Below are positions 52,291 through 64,000 of a stretch of DNA of 64,000 nucleotides, piece by piece. How positions within the stretch are numbered: the first letter of the stretch is position 1; each line of letters opens with the position of its first letter. Position numbers and translations under genes: made by a program. The stretch covers positions 8,834,221-8,898,220 of the forward strand of contig VXAI01000013.1 in the NCBI GenBank assembly GCA_013399305.1, in the 5' to 3' direction. The notes beneath the pieces were generated by a model that was not told where the DNA came from, did not search any database, and saw nothing but the letters and a program-made list of their open reading frames with translations. The DNA is from Rostratula benghalensis. Its lineage: Eukaryota; Chordata; Aves; Charadriiformes; Rostratulidae.

Positions 52291-53622
52291 CCTAATGGTA
52301 CAGTTTGTGAGTTAAATTTCTTCTGGAGTAGGGGAATGCAAAACTGTTGCTGAATCGATGTAACACAGCATTGTAGTAACCTCTAACTAAGGCACAGGGA
52401 AGTGAAATATGCAGTAAAGTCTCTACACACATCTGACCTTTCCACCTGCTCTGTAATTTTCTGCATTGCAACGTGTGGAAGGATAGCATACAAAAAAACA
52501 AGCCACTTCTTTTCCCCAACCGAAAGAAACTGGGCCTTCTAGCTCTGTATTTTTGCTCTTTAACATTTCAGGGTAGATTGGTAATGGTTACGATGAACCT
52601 ACTAGAATCTTAACACAAAAAATCCCAGTGGTCCTTGGTTTAATGCAAAAGAATGCATTTTGTCTTGTAAATTTTCCATAAACTTCTATATCATAGATGA
52701 ATTTTCATGCTTTATTTCAGTATGAGTGGACTATTTATCTTAACACTACTACTCATCTTCCTTTCAGAGCCCATTTTATTAACTTTTTATATTAAGTAAA
52801 TTCACTTTTTATCTGTGATGTTTGTTTTACAGGTAATTCATCTAATTTATAGTATTTTCTTAGGTACTTCAATTTAGGTTTGCCCTTGAAATTAACATTT
52901 AATGTGTTTTACATTTTAACAATAGAAATTAATCTGTATTTGAAATAATAGTCCAGAACTATTACCTACATTCACCATATTTGAATGTTGGCGTGGGAAA
53001 CATCTGTGACTGCCACATTATCTCAGACAACTACTGTGAGAGAAGACATACAACTTTTTGTTGTGTGCTATGTCAAGCCTGTTTCAATAAATTATACACA
53101 TACACTGGTACTTCCCATGCTCCCACCAGGAAGGGTAATGAAAGAAAAAGCCCCACCAAATAAAACCCCCAACACAGAGAAATGCAGTAGAACTTGTTAG
53201 GGGAAGACAGTCAAGGAGGAATTCACCTTGTAGACTGAGAAAGCCCATCCCTGCTTTCATCTTACTTGCAGGGCACAGGTCAGAAAACATCACTTCCTCA
53301 TTAGATAATCTCTTGAACACAAGTGATGAGCAGCCCAGAATGCTGCTACTTTTCTTACACATCTAGAATACATAGAGATATTATGCCAACAAAAGTTTTA
53401 TGGAAAAACATTTCCTTCTATTCTTTTTAACATGTGACAAAAGTACAAATTCTCCACACCCCATTCAAATTATTAAAATAATACATTATGGCCACTAGAC
53501 AAGAAATCCATGAGGTATTATTGTGCTACCTAATCTAACCTCTCTAATATGAAAGAAAATAAAATTCCATCCAGTTCAACATGTATTGATTATTTATATA
53601 TAAATATATCTCTTTGTTAGCA

Positions 53623-53646
53623 TGTATGTATGCATATATACATACA
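53623..53646. repeat. Imperfect 24-bp palindrome
   Basis: TGTATGTATGCA followed by TATATACATACA; the outer eight bases on each side pair, with mismatches only near the centre. AT-rich and possibly cruciform-forming. Confidence 0.75.
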
Positions 53647-53929
53647 GCCTTTTAAAGGTAAGCATATCTTTCAGAAGAAAAAAAAAAAAAGCAGATGAAA
53701 GCTAAAACTATCAGGAGGTGGGTAATCAAACAGTGCATTTGGTAGTTTGTTCTATTTACTACTATCTTCACAGTTATATTCAGGTAAGAAATTGGACACC
53801 AATTTTTGTTTCACTTTAGATTTTAGCTCTTTCTGCCTCTCTCCAGAAGAATAAGAAATGCATCAGAACACAGTAATTTTTTGCTGTGAAGATACCGGTG
53901 CAGTGTGATGAAGTCACAGCTCAGTCTTC

Positions 53930-54680
53930 TGCTGGATAAACCGTACAAAGTTCTGCAATTCTCTCATTTTAAAGCCATTTTGTCTCCAAGTCATTTCTGT
54001 GGCTCTATTTTGGACTGTTTCTGGTTTTCAAAATATGAAGGTCAGGAAGCAGTGTTCTGAAACTGGCTTCCTAAGTACACATTCTTCCTTGATTCCACTC
54101 ACTGCATTACCCATTTAAAAAATGAAAGGTCACTGTGAAAGGCCACAGCATTTCAACTGAAAATTATTGTTCAGTACCTTCTTCGTCATGATCCTCAAGT
54201 CTTTTCAAAATGTTTAAGAAGTATTCTTTGTCTCTGAAGTAAATTCTAAATATTGCCTTTCCTTTACCCATGGAAAAATATTTGCTCATGTACATCCATC
54301 TTACCAGGTCCAGATTGCTCTAAGTAAGTACCTTGTAGCTTGGTACGTATTTAATTTACTGCTCTAACAACTATTGATTCATCTAAAAATTCTGCTAGAA
54401 TGCTTCCAGATCATTGATGAAAATGTTGAATAGTGGCAGGCACAGTAGCAATTTCCACAGTACCTCTAAAATCAACCTTTTAACAATGATTTCATTTGAC
54501 TTGAGACCTATCAGTTACTCAGTTTCAGTCTACATCACCTGCACTTATTAAAGTGTAATCTTGCAAATCAGGATGTCATCTAAGTCTTAAGTCAAATTTG
54601 TGAAGAACTCAAGTATATTATGGCTATACAATTACTGCTATCAGCCGAACTTTTATTCTCATTAGTGAATAGTAACTGAG
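53930..54680 (-). mobile_element. Ancient CR1/L3-type LINE fragment (reverse transcriptase region)
   Basis: The plus strand matches the antisense of an ancient amniote CR1 RT region. Landmarks in order: TTTCTGTGGCTCTATTTTGG, ATTGATGAAAATGTTGAATA, GAGACCTATCAGTTACTCAG, then AAGTCAAATTTGTGAAGAAC, CTCAAGTATATTATGG. The reading frame is fully broken. The left boundary could be earlier. It lies head-to-head with the plus-strand CR1 relic at 55.4 kb, but the two are clearly separate insertions. Confidence 0.6.
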
Positions 54681-55369
54681 AAGTACATATTGATGTGCAT
54701 TAGTACTTTTTCTATAATTTAATTTGTCATGCACTCTCACCTAAGGTCTTAATACAGTATTGAAAGTCTACAACAAAGTTGCAGATAAGTTTAATAAGCA
54801 AAATGCCACTCTTCAGCAGCAGGGATATTTTGCATAGGTAAATATGTACCAGGCGTGAAAGAAGCAATGAGAACCAATAGAAGTGGACAGGAAGTTTTAG
54901 TGAAAACACTGAGGATGCTGGATAAGTAAACAAAGTGCTGAACGCAAATGGCAAGAAATTGAAACCCAAGATGGAGCAACAATACAGAAGTAAGAAATGG
55001 AGATAAACTTTAATGGCATGTTAGATTAATTTTCTCTTTTTGGTTGTTAAGACAACACATGCAGGTCTCCACCTTGGAAATTCTAAAACACATTATACAA
55101 ATCCCATGAACCTTCAAGTGTTTATGTAGAAGATCATAATGCTGATTCATTGAACTGTTTCCTTTACAGAAGTTAAGGTGCAACTAAACTACTGTCAACT
55201 TTCTTGCCACAGAAATCCATGTATGTTACGGGCATGAATACATTTCTTACCTCAATAGACCATCCAACAACTATGTTTCTCATTAGAAGAGAAAGTACCT
55301 TCACAAGCTGTTCCTTCAGTCTTGTGATATGCTGAAATGACAAGCATAGCTCGTACGCCAGTAACACCT
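54681..55369. other. Spacer between two CR1 relics
   Basis: Probably partly derived from the CR1 pieces on either side; the right end grades into the plus-strand relic. No gene seen. Confidence 0.5.
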
Positions 55370-55755
55370 GAAATGAATGTACTGAAGACGACAGGTTGAA
55401 GAAACCAGACTAGATTTCTTTGGACTAGGTAAGAGAAAACTCGGCAGGAGTACACAAACTATATGAAAGGTTAATATAGGAAAGGTTATGACAAGAGAAT
55501 GGCGGTTGTTCTACACATCCACTGGGAATAGAACATGGATACATCAGTCTTACTTGCAGAAATGAAAATAAGATTAAATGTGATGTTAGAAAAAAGCTTT
55601 CTATCTGTAAGACTCCTGTAGCCCTAGTGCTGACTATCTTGAGAGTGTCCAAAATTCCCTTCATCAGAGGTTTTCAAGAACATGCTTTTAGACACTATTT
55701 AAGCTCAGACTGCTGAGCTAGAAGTTCTCTAGAAGTTCCTGCCAACCATGTACTT
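55370..55755 (+). mobile_element. Old, degraded CR1 3' region
   Basis: The order of segments matches the CR1 3' region but is heavily mutated: GAAGACGACAGG at the left, a central stretch of AAGATTAAATGTGATG then TTAGAAAAAAGC, and CAGAGGTTTTCAAGAACATG at 55663-55682. It ends near GAAGTTCCTGCCAACC. The short minus-strand frames over this stretch are antisense shadows. Assigned by remembered family layout, not alignment. Confidence 0.6.
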
Positions 55756-56489
55756 TTGTGTTTTCATAACAGTTGTGAGCATATTTTGGAATTAATATCT
55801 TTCAGTATTAGCCTTATTTATACAAATGAATCTGCAAAGCAATTTCCAGTAGAAGTTGGAAGTTAGTATTATTCAGAAACATGGTATATTTTTGTCCTTT
55901 CCAAACACTTGTGATACAAATCAGTATGAGGTAGCCTTTTTTTCATTTACATGTACATATACTACAAAAATATTACAGTACTTCTTTCAGATGCCATAAA
56001 AATTAATATCAGCTTTAGAAAGATGTGAAAAATGTAAAAATATAATTTTAACACAAGCTCCCCAGCCCCTCTCATATTTTCACCATAGGTTTTTGTAACA
56101 AGAATTGCATATACAATACATGGAACAATTTAAAAATCATTTTGATGCATTATGAATCACCTGTAAAAAAATAAATAAGTGAAGACATTCTCAATTTTGG
56201 TAAATATTTATAGAGCCAAACAATATGAAGTATATGTAACAATCAAATTTCTAGTGAAAATGTGTGCAAGTAGGTTTATTTTGAAAGGAAAATTCCTACT
56301 CCCAGTGTCATACCCAATTAAATTCTCCAGGTAATGACCCCATTTGCATAGAGAGCTGAACCCACAAGTGGGAATTTTAATGGGCACACCACCTGAGTAC
56401 ATTAATTGAGAGTGACACTACTTGAACTAGTTTTGTGCTTACCCCACTGAAAATTCTACTCATATTATTTTTAATGTCAAGCTACAAGT

Positions 56490-56820
56490 CAAATTTCAAG
56501 ATGATGGATTTGTTCTTTTTTAAGCATTGGATTTGAATAAAAGAAAGCTTTAATTCTGTTATGCATTGCATAGCTTTAACTAATCTGTAGTTCTGATTCT
56601 CACCATTGCTTCATTTTTCCAGTGATTGGAATTTAATTTTATTCATTAATTTGTGAATAATTAGATAGAAAATAATGCCTTCAGCAGCTAAATTGCTTTT
56701 GGATTGCTGTTTAATGTACTTTTTACCAGAATATGTGTTACACTTAAGCTGGCATAATAGTTTACTAAAATGTAATTGTGTAAATATATCTAATTATTCT
56801 TTCTGAAGAAACAAGACTGC
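56490..56820. promoter_or_regulatory. Regulatory-looking AT-rich stretch (possible conserved non-coding element)
   Basis: It contains TATGCATTGCATA at 56560-56572, an odd-centred palindrome overlapping octamer- and C/EBP-like sites, several homeodomain cores (ATTCATTAATTTG, AATAATTAGA) and AATCTGTAGTTCTGATTCTC. No frame or repeat was found. Texture resembles a conserved enhancer. Confidence 0.3.
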
Positions 56821-58812
56821 ATATAAAATTTCAGTCGTGGATACTTCAGTTTTCTTAAGGTTAACCCCATGAAAGCTTGATAGTTGCAAAGCAGATTACT
56901 GTTCCAGAGACAGCAGTTGTCAACAGTAGTGGAATCCTTGCACCATGTTTCCCTTTACCCTTCAAACACTGCTTGTAATGACCTTGAAGTTATTGTGGAT
57001 TCTAAACCACCGCTGTTATTCTACATTAAATATGTAATCAAGGTGTCTCCTCCTCACATGAAGAAACAGACAAATGGAGTTGCATTTCCTAGGGAGGAAA
57101 GCAAACCCATCTGTTTAATGCATTTTTCCTCAGCTTGTTCTTATTAGTCTTCAGTAACTGAAAGTAATGCAGGCTCTAAAAGCTACAATGCATATGCCAC
57201 TATAAAAGGTATTAATTTTAAAATAATGTACTGGTCTTAATTTTCAGAACTATTTTGAAGATTGCCAGTTTGCAAGACTCTGCAGAGTCCATCTCAACAG
57301 AACTTTCAGGTCTTTATTTTGAAAAGCAAGGCACTATTAACATATTTTGAACTTCATGTATCCAAATATAAAACACTGGGGAGCTACAGTTACTTACATA
57401 CATTCCAAAGTTCCAAAGATACCATTTTCACAAGAGTTGCATACAGCAGTGACCATAAAAAGGATGAGGAAATAATTTGCAATGTAACATACATGTTGGT
57501 ATTGTCCCAGACCTCCATAATGAAAGCCCGTTCTATTCTCTTTGAACAACGGTGACTAAAAAAACCCCAAACCAAAAAAACCCCACCACGTGATAAAGCT
57601 AAAAAAGCAAAGTAAGTACTGTGGAAAAAGACTGTAATGCGAAACACATACGAGTTGGAGTACAGCATATTCACAGTGTGGTCACTTTGTGCAACTTGGA
57701 GATGAGACAAATTGCAGAAGCCCACACCACTGATTGAAGAGGAATTGTACAGTGCTTGGGCACCAATTACATACCCTACTGAGATGATATAAAGAGCCTC
57801 AATTACAGTGGAGTATTCTGTCAGTTAAAATAGCATATGCATATCAGAATAACAATTAGTAAGATACTATTAAAGGTATAAAAGGTATTATACAATCTTT
57901 CCTTTAACATTCAATTTTATACGTATCGAATAGTACTAACAATCACTGTGATACACTTACATAACGGAGGCAAACACAAATGTATGTTGTGTTTTACCAA
58001 ATGAAGTTTTAAGTGAGGCAAACTGCTATACTAAAAACCACATCGAGATTAAGATCACTGAATGCAACTCAACATTTGCCTGTTTTGCAGAATGTAATTC
58101 AGAATTTTCTCTTCTGAACTGTAGTAGAAATAACCCATCATATTAAAGACTTCTAAAGAAGGGAAAGGCCATCCTTTTCTGTCAGTAGCACCAAACCACT
58201 GGTAAATAGCATCAGCAAGTGCTAAGGGGAGGCTGACTTTTGTGCAAGCAATCAACTTCACATTTGAGTATACTGAGCACAGTGAACAAGTGCATCACAG
58301 AAGTAGATGCAGAATATTATTTTTATTGCATTTCTCTCATTATCCTGATGCTAAAATTGAGTTCCCCTGCTCCCTTTGGAAGTGATAAGAACTGGCAAAA
58401 GGGCTTGAAGGTAGGGAAAAAACAATAAGATTAGCACCTGTAAAATCTGAAAGCTACTACTGTCACCATCAACACTACCTGAATTCTAACAACACGTGAT
58501 GCACATCCTCTCATATAGACAGAAAGAGGGACAGAGAGGTTATCAGGGACATATTTCTCTAATATTTTATTTAATTTTGAGGCCAAGAGTGCTATTTCAG
58601 ATATATGGTTCATTCTTTGATTCATTCTACGATGTATCTGTTGCCTTTCAGAAAGTTACAACTGCTGACAAAAGGAGCATTACTGTGAAAATACATCAAC
58701 AGAATTGTCATTGCTCTCCAAGAACATACATCAAGTATTACAATCATTTAAGATGATTTTTAAAATTTAAAAAAATGTGTGAATAGCTTAGAAAAATTAT
58801 TTTGGTACATTG

Positions 58813-58842
58813 TTTCAATGGCAAGACTTTCAATGGCAAGAC
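58813..58842. repeat. 15-bp perfect tandem duplication
   Basis: TTTCAATGGCAAGAC occurs twice in direct succession without mismatch. Confidence 0.95.
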
Positions 58843-60879
58843 TCAAGCACCATTTCTGTCAGTTTTAACATCTTACATCTATAATGCCCAAGGGAGATAT
58901 ATCAGAATTTTTTTTTTTAGGAACTGTAAGGACCCACGTAGGAACAGACATAGTAGAACATTCAATAAATTTAAAATAGACATAAAAAAATAGTGTAAAA
59001 GACTAGACATGCAGTTTCTGCAGTTTTAAAGTAGCAGAAGCATGTTCACACTCAGCTTAAGCCAACAAGAAAAAGAATCTTTGCTTAAATCACAGTTGAA
59101 AAGGTCTACTCTATCTGTGTTTTAACTGATTTTAAAAACAAGCCTTACTTTAAAATAGTGGTACTGGGTGTAAGATTTCATTTCATAGGCCACATAGGCC
59201 ATTCGACCTTAATATGTCTACTGCAATGACGACTTGACTACTCTCTGTTCAGCTTATTTTCAGTAAACTGAAGACTGTTGCTGCAGACGGATTAAAATAG
59301 TTTTCTTTTTTGATCATATTTAATCACCACTGGAATTCCACCTCAGTAAGTGAAAAAAAGTTTCACTTAATGACGAACATTTTACTGTTGGAGATCCATG
59401 CTAGCACAATTTCCATCGCCTGAGTTGGTCTAGCTCCACCTGTAAGACAACTCTATTACATGGGCTCACTCTCTGTGCAAAACACCCAAAGGCCAAAGCC
59501 TTCAGGAAGCGTTATAACAGAAAAAAATCAGAAATTAGACCTGAAAATATCATTCAGAAGAGTAATAGGGCAAGACTAGAAGAAGAAGATATCCAGAAGT
59601 TTCAAAATAAAGATCTTTATTTCAAAATAGTGTTGGAGAATAGCACATCTAGTTGATATAAAATACAAATAGCAAGTTACCATTCTTTCAAATGGGCCAG
59701 TTTGCAGAACTATAAACTGAAACACTGTACAAGTTCACAAGAACTATTACAAAATAGACGGTTAAGTTCTGATGTTTTAATTTTATTTAAACTATATTTT
59801 CACATTTGTCTCCTTCTAATTCTGCTTGTTTTAATTACACAAGGTGCTTACAAGATTGCCTATAGAGTGGAAATTATGAAACAGAATTTAAGAATATAAA
59901 TATAGAAAGGAATTCCTTAAACTACATAATAATATTCTCTGCTACAAAGATGCATTTTACAAAAGTGCTAGTATCTTTATGACAAACAGTAGCAGATTAC
60001 ATTTAAATGTCAAACAAATCACACAAATTTTTATTTTTTTCAATTGTCTGTTATACTTTGATACTAATCACTATGAGGGTTAATAAATGCTATTTTCACT
60101 TCCTAGTATTTCACAAGTGAAGTGGGAAAAGAAAAACTGCATATGTATGTGTGCACGTGTGTGAGAGAGTCTGTATACATACGCATGTATGCATGAACAG
60201 AGTTCTTGTAATTATTATTTATATTTTAACAGTACTGGAAGTAAAGGCCTAATAGTAAATACAGTTCCCAGGTTTTCATAATTTCAGTAAATCAAGAAAG
60301 CCTCTGAGTTTCTAAGTAGAAACAACAGTTTGCACAGAGCAAACTGTATAGATAAGCTTTTACACAGATAACAGACTCCCTATGTTGGTATTTTCTTTTC
60401 TTTTTAAATTATATCATCCTGTGGTGAATGTGATTTTTACTAACATCCAGTATTTGCTAAAAGCTTGATATGCTAATGTGCAGTTTTCCAAACACAAAAC
60501 TGGAACTGCTCCAGCAGGGCAGGAGAGGAGACTGGAAGTCCTCTTGCCCGTCCTCAAAAGCACAATCGGACAAGAAACAGCCACAAGTCACCTCTCTATG
60601 ACCAGAAGAACATGAGGAAGGACAGTTCATGGTGCTGCCTAGCCCCAGAGAGCATGTCTCCACCACCAGGGTGTCAACCATAGACCTACAATGGGTGAAG
60701 CACTGTCTAGTGTTTCCAAGGTGCATCTAGTCCCAGTGCTCACTGTGATGCCCCCAATTTCCCCAGAGGCATTATGCCTTACAAAGGCAAAATGCCTCCA
60801 GGCACTGCCACTCAACCAAGGCACCTCTTCCCCCTTCCCAATGTGGTTCACAGTTTTAGGAGTCATAATTGAGCCCCAT

Positions 60880-61049
60880 GGGCCTGATTCTGAGCTTGGG
60901 GAATTTATCTATTTAACTATATGATTCCTTATTAGCTTGCCTATTACCATAATATCTTTGTGCTCTTTAGCTAGAGCTAAACCAATGGAAAATTCAGACA
61001 TTAATGGTAATGTACTTAAGTTTATGTAACACAGATCTGAATCTGGCCC
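60880..61049. mobile_element. Candidate 170-bp element with terminal inverted repeats
   Basis: The left end GGGCCTGATTCTGAGCT (60880-60896) and the reverse complement of the right end, GGGCCAGATTCAGATCT (61033-61049), agree at 14 of 17 positions. The interior is AT-rich and has no frame. The size and ends suggest a non-autonomous DNA transposon relic. I did not find a clear target-site duplication. It lies about 1.9 kb past the MDFIC stop and may be transcribed in a long 3' UTR. Confidence 0.5.
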
Positions 61050-61751
61050 AATCTATGGACACACACCTCCCTCCCATCGCCCCGTAAGAATCAATTCTTG
61101 TAGTAACTATCAAAAACAGGTAAGAAGCCTTCTGAGTAAATCTGTGCTGCACCAGAATACACCACAATACTGCAGATGTTCAGGCAAAACGTGATACTTC
61201 CCAGCTCCCTAGTACAGTTCAGCTATGTTACCTTCAGTGATAACTTGCAGTAGTAGGCACTACTAGTCAGTGTTCACAAGAAGCTTTGGTTAATATCAGG
61301 CCATTTGTTGACTTAGCTTCACAATCCTGTGATCTTTAGCTTGTAACATTTGCATAAATTGAATTTGCTACAGCGGAAAGGGACATTTGTGGTCAAATCA
61401 CTCAACATAAATATGCTATTGGATATCAATGACTTTTGTAACAAGGCCTAAATTTTCGAGATCCAGCAATCTAAAAATGGGAAATCTGGAGCGTAGATAG
61501 GAAAGTTTAAGTATGTGAGATCAAAACATGTAGATGGTTTACATGAGAAGTTAATGAGCTACAGACATGGAGGGGAGAAACTAGCAGATGGTAAAGAAAA
61601 TGGGTACCATTACTCCCTATATCTGGGAATGCCATAAACCTCTTTATACATAGGATCAAATTCATTTTACAATTACAGAAAACCTCAATAACAGGGAAAA
61701 TGTTGCCCGCCAGATTCCAACTATTTTTCAAACATTTTATATCATATTCCT

Positions 61752-62932
61752 TTTATTTTTAAAGGGTGTCATACATTTAGAAAATATTTCTTTTACACAG
61801 TTATGTAAAAATAACACTTGAAACCTACCTCAGAATAAACATTTTTGCATTTGCTTTTTGCATTCAATGACAGAATTCCTTATGAAGTCAGTTTTAATTT
61901 GGTCTTTACACCCTATTTAAATTTTGCCATCCTCTGTGGATCTTTCTCACACAGTGAAGAAATAAATCCCAAACTATGCAATACTGGCTGTAAAACCACA
62001 AACACTGACAAGGCCACTAATGTCCAGGTTTAGATTCTTGAGTTAACTTCTGATAATTTCCCTTTTATAGCCAAGTTTTGAAGATTTGTTAGTCTATTAG
62101 TTTGTTAGTCTAAGTATATATTTCATGTCTACACAGATTTCCAAAGTCTCCTTCTAAAAAAAAATAGAACAGTTCAAGTAATATTAGTATTGAAGTAAAA
62201 TGCAAGCTCCCTATTCTGTCTTGATTGATAACAACAAAATCTTGGTACTGTAGTCCATGGCAAAACTTACACTGACTTTAGTTTGCCAAATATTCCCATG
62301 CTATCAATTTTGACAATGGAAAATACCAGGAATCTCTCTCAAACCAATGAGATGTTCAGAAAAAAATAAATATTGCCAATGTGACCACTGTAGCAAAGCC
62401 AACAGTAGATTCCTGATGCTGACTTTGGATGAAGTTTAAAATAATAGACCCAAGATTTTTACTCTGAAGAAATTTAAAAAAATTGACATTTTGCTTTCCA
62501 GAATGCCTGTAAAGGCATGTTATGCGTAGAGGCATTTGAGCATTTAAACACTAAAGTTGGTAAAGGCAAATACTTAAGGCTTTGTCCTGTAGTTTCTTCT
62601 CTGACCAAAGTCTGTCACTCAATTTGAATGACAATTCTGCCCTTATACAGTCTGTGGTATCAGACCTACAATTCAGTTTCAACAAAGTCTTCCATTTGCA
62701 AAGCCAAAAGGAAGCTGGAATGTAGCTTGAGTTTCACATACAAAACTATACAGTTTATGTTAGAATACAGATTTGAGGATTGCTTTTTAAAAAAACGTAT
62801 ATATAGGGAATTAACAGTGCAATACCAGTTGGCTGTGTGAAAATCTTACCTTGTCTGTCTTCAAAGGTATTAAAAAAAAAACAACAAACCTCTCCAGTTT
62901 TATAGAGAAAAAAATAAAAAGGGATAAATATT
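61752..62932 (-). other. MDFIC: Probable MDFIC 3' UTR (proximal part)
   Basis: This is the sequence after the MDFIC stop, read leftwards. Just past the stop the minus strand reads TATTTAT, an AU-rich element core often linked to mRNA turnover. The first AATAAA hexamer I find on the minus strand is at 61752-61757, so one possible transcript end is near 61.73 kb. Further AATAAA hexamers on this strand lie at 60030-60035 and 59616-59621. The true end cannot be decided from sequence alone, and I see no long open frame or known repeat here. Confidence 0.4.
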
Positions 62933-63180
62933 TCATGATGGGAAGCAGATCCCACAGCATTCCATGCAGATCTCCAAGCAATCTGAAGATTCACAACATG
63001 CGTCCATTATGCCACAGTCCATATCACATGGGCAGTTACAGTCATCCCCCATCTCGTCCCCACAGCAACAGCAGCAGGCCTCCGATGTGCAGATGCCACA
63101 GGATGCTTGTCCCAGAACAATGTTACAGAGGGTGAGAAATTCACAGAACAAGCAAGCCAGGATACAGTGAACACAGCAAT
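62933..63180 (-). CDS. MDFIC: MDFIC terminal coding exon (I-mfa domain, C-terminus)
   Basis: The 81 complete codons plus TGA stop (62933-62935) encode the cysteine-rich I-mfa domain that ends MyoD family inhibitor proteins. It opens with CCVHCILACLFCEFLTLC, has a run of five cysteines mid-domain and ends in ECCGICFPS; 24 of 81 residues are cysteine. The wording fits MDFIC better than its paralogues MDFI or MDFIC2, by recall rather than by search. The exon starts after an AG at 63181-63182, splitting an Asp codon G|AT (phase 1). On the minus strand no other AG lies between the pyrimidine tract and this one. Family knowledge: MDFIC restrains transcription factors and acts on Wnt/LEF and P-TEFb complexes, and its lipidated C-terminal cysteine helix makes it an auxiliary subunit of PIEZO channels. 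All those C-terminal cysteines appear intact. The N-terminal exons lie beyond the right edge. Confidence 0.92.
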
Positions 63181-64000
63181 CTTCATACATACCAGTTCAG
63201 TAGCATGCCATGTATGAACAAAACCAAAACAAACCAAAACAAAAGGAAAGAAAAAAAGAAGAAACCATTAGAATCATTAGTATGTTATTCCAAATCCAGA
63301 TATACTACAATATTAAATCAGTAGCTGAAAGACAATGATTCAGAACAAACATAAGCTAGCGCTGTAAAGAACATGTTCCCCCTCTTCAAGGTCACTTTTG
63401 CAGCCAAACTTTTCTCCAATTTAATATTGAGTTTGGTGCAAGTTTCCTTTTCCCACTTCACTTCATGCAAATCCCAAGTACTAAACATCCACTTAGATTC
63501 ATTTCTCTAGTCATTTATTATGTAAAATATCCATATGTTTTATCTTCAGTCATAACTTCTTGCAGCAGGTCCACAAAGTGATTTAAAAAACAAACGAATA
63601 AACAAGCAACAAAAGAAAAAAAAACAAACAAACCCCCCCAAGTCCCCAAACTACAAAAAATCAGATTATGAAGGAAACTATCTAAAACTTTTTCCAGCCT
63701 CTCCCAGTGCCCATCCAAAACTGTTTTTTCTTGGCTGGCTAGTAATCAAGAAAAATAAGGGAGCTGCCACAACATTTGTGCTTTCTTCATAGTTTTATGC
63801 ACACCTTAAAACTAGCATAAGAGCACATTATACCAATTTCTGTAATTTCAATAATATATAAACTAGTCAGTCAAAATACAGGTATTTCTGTTGTCTTTCT
63901 ACACAAATGTCTTGGTATTCCTTTTAATGTACTTTTCCAACCTTCAATAGAGTTCACACCTACACCTGAACACTGATATCCATCTCTCATAAGTACTATT
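63181..64000 (-). other. MDFIC: MDFIC last intron, 3' part (partial)
   Basis: This is the intron preceding the terminal MDFIC exon, cut by the window edge. On the minus strand its 3' end carries a long T/C-rich tract (plus-strand A/G-rich block about 63218-63265) and an AG at 63182-63181. The tract-to-AG spacing of about 35 nt is long but contains no competing AG. A second A-rich block lies at 63583-63640. I see no other exon in this piece. Confidence 0.75.

Larger units (their letters stand above)
44519..53929. other. Intergenic stretch, no known gene
   Basis: Holds the 24-bp tandem, two AAAT microsatellites, GGTTT-rich DNA at 49860-49893, and a small CpG-richer patch at 50870-51140 that includes a 48-codon frame (50998-51144, plus). 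The frame at 47444-47800 (118 codons) has no recognisable domain. Confidence 0.55.
55756..60879. other. Downstream flank of MDFIC, no gene seen
   Basis: Apart from the regulatory-looking 56490-56820 and the 15-bp tandem at 58813, I see only A/C-rich runs (57557-57595) and short chance frames. Minus-strand AATAAA hexamers at 59616 and 60030 could serve a long MDFIC transcript. Confidence 0.55.

Noticed and set aside
55252..55380. Minus-strand exon-like piece with CATTTCAG acceptor and GAG|GTAAGA donor
   Set aside because: It runs into the old plus-strand CR1 and is probably antisense to that element; the open frame is short.
55425..55664. 79-codon minus-strand frame
   Set aside because: It lies within and antisense to the degraded CR1 at 55370-55755.
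1..64000. CRISPR arrays, operons, rRNA or tRNA genes
   Set aside because: None seen; the window has vertebrate structure and no regularly spaced repeats.

Overview
This window looks like avian genomic DNA. It is AT-rich (roughly 37% G+C by eye) and has no operons, bacterial signals or CRISPR. Bird-type signatures support the assignment: CR1 LINE 3' ends carrying the family's characteristic terminal motif, an endogenous-retrovirus LTR of a type common in bird genomes, ancient CR1 relics, and short palindromic relics typical of sauropsids. I cannot name the species.

Only one gene is securely recognisable. The last coding exon of MDFIC (MyoD family inhibitor domain containing) lies on the minus strand at 62933-63180. 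Its final intron runs off the right edge, and its 3' UTR extends leftwards. The exon encodes the cysteine-rich I-mfa domain up to the stop codon. Everything to the left, about 60 kb, is the region downstream of MDFIC. From general knowledge of this locus in other amniotes (MDFIC and TFEC convergent, with a gene-poor interval between them), I infer that this is the MDFIC-TFEC gene desert, but no TFEC exon is visible.

Layout: 1-3.3 kb holds an A-tailed stretch and a pair of candidate splice-bounded exons on the plus strand, the second ending in a stop. 3.9-4.6 kb is an eroded antisense CR1. 10.3-11.4 kb is a minus-strand LTR split by a plus-strand CR1. 14.1 and 34.9 kb hold degenerate palindromic elements. 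25.8-26.5, 30.4-31.2 and 56.5-56.8 kb are AT-rich, homeodomain-site-rich stretches that look like conserved regulatory DNA. 29.1 kb is a short CR1 tail. 36.3 kb is a second candidate exon with strong splice signals and an open frame. 38.2 kb has a strong CTCF-like motif. 44.45 kb is an assembly gap beside a pentanucleotide microsatellite. 53.9-55.8 kb contains two old CR1 pieces in opposite orientation. 60.9 kb is a small element with inverted termini.

Most short reading frames in the window are best explained as chance in AT-rich DNA or as antisense shadows of CR1. The observations most worth checking are the candidate unannotated exons, the CTCF-like site, the two odd-centred palindromes inside the regulatory-looking stretches, and the small families of dispersed repeats.
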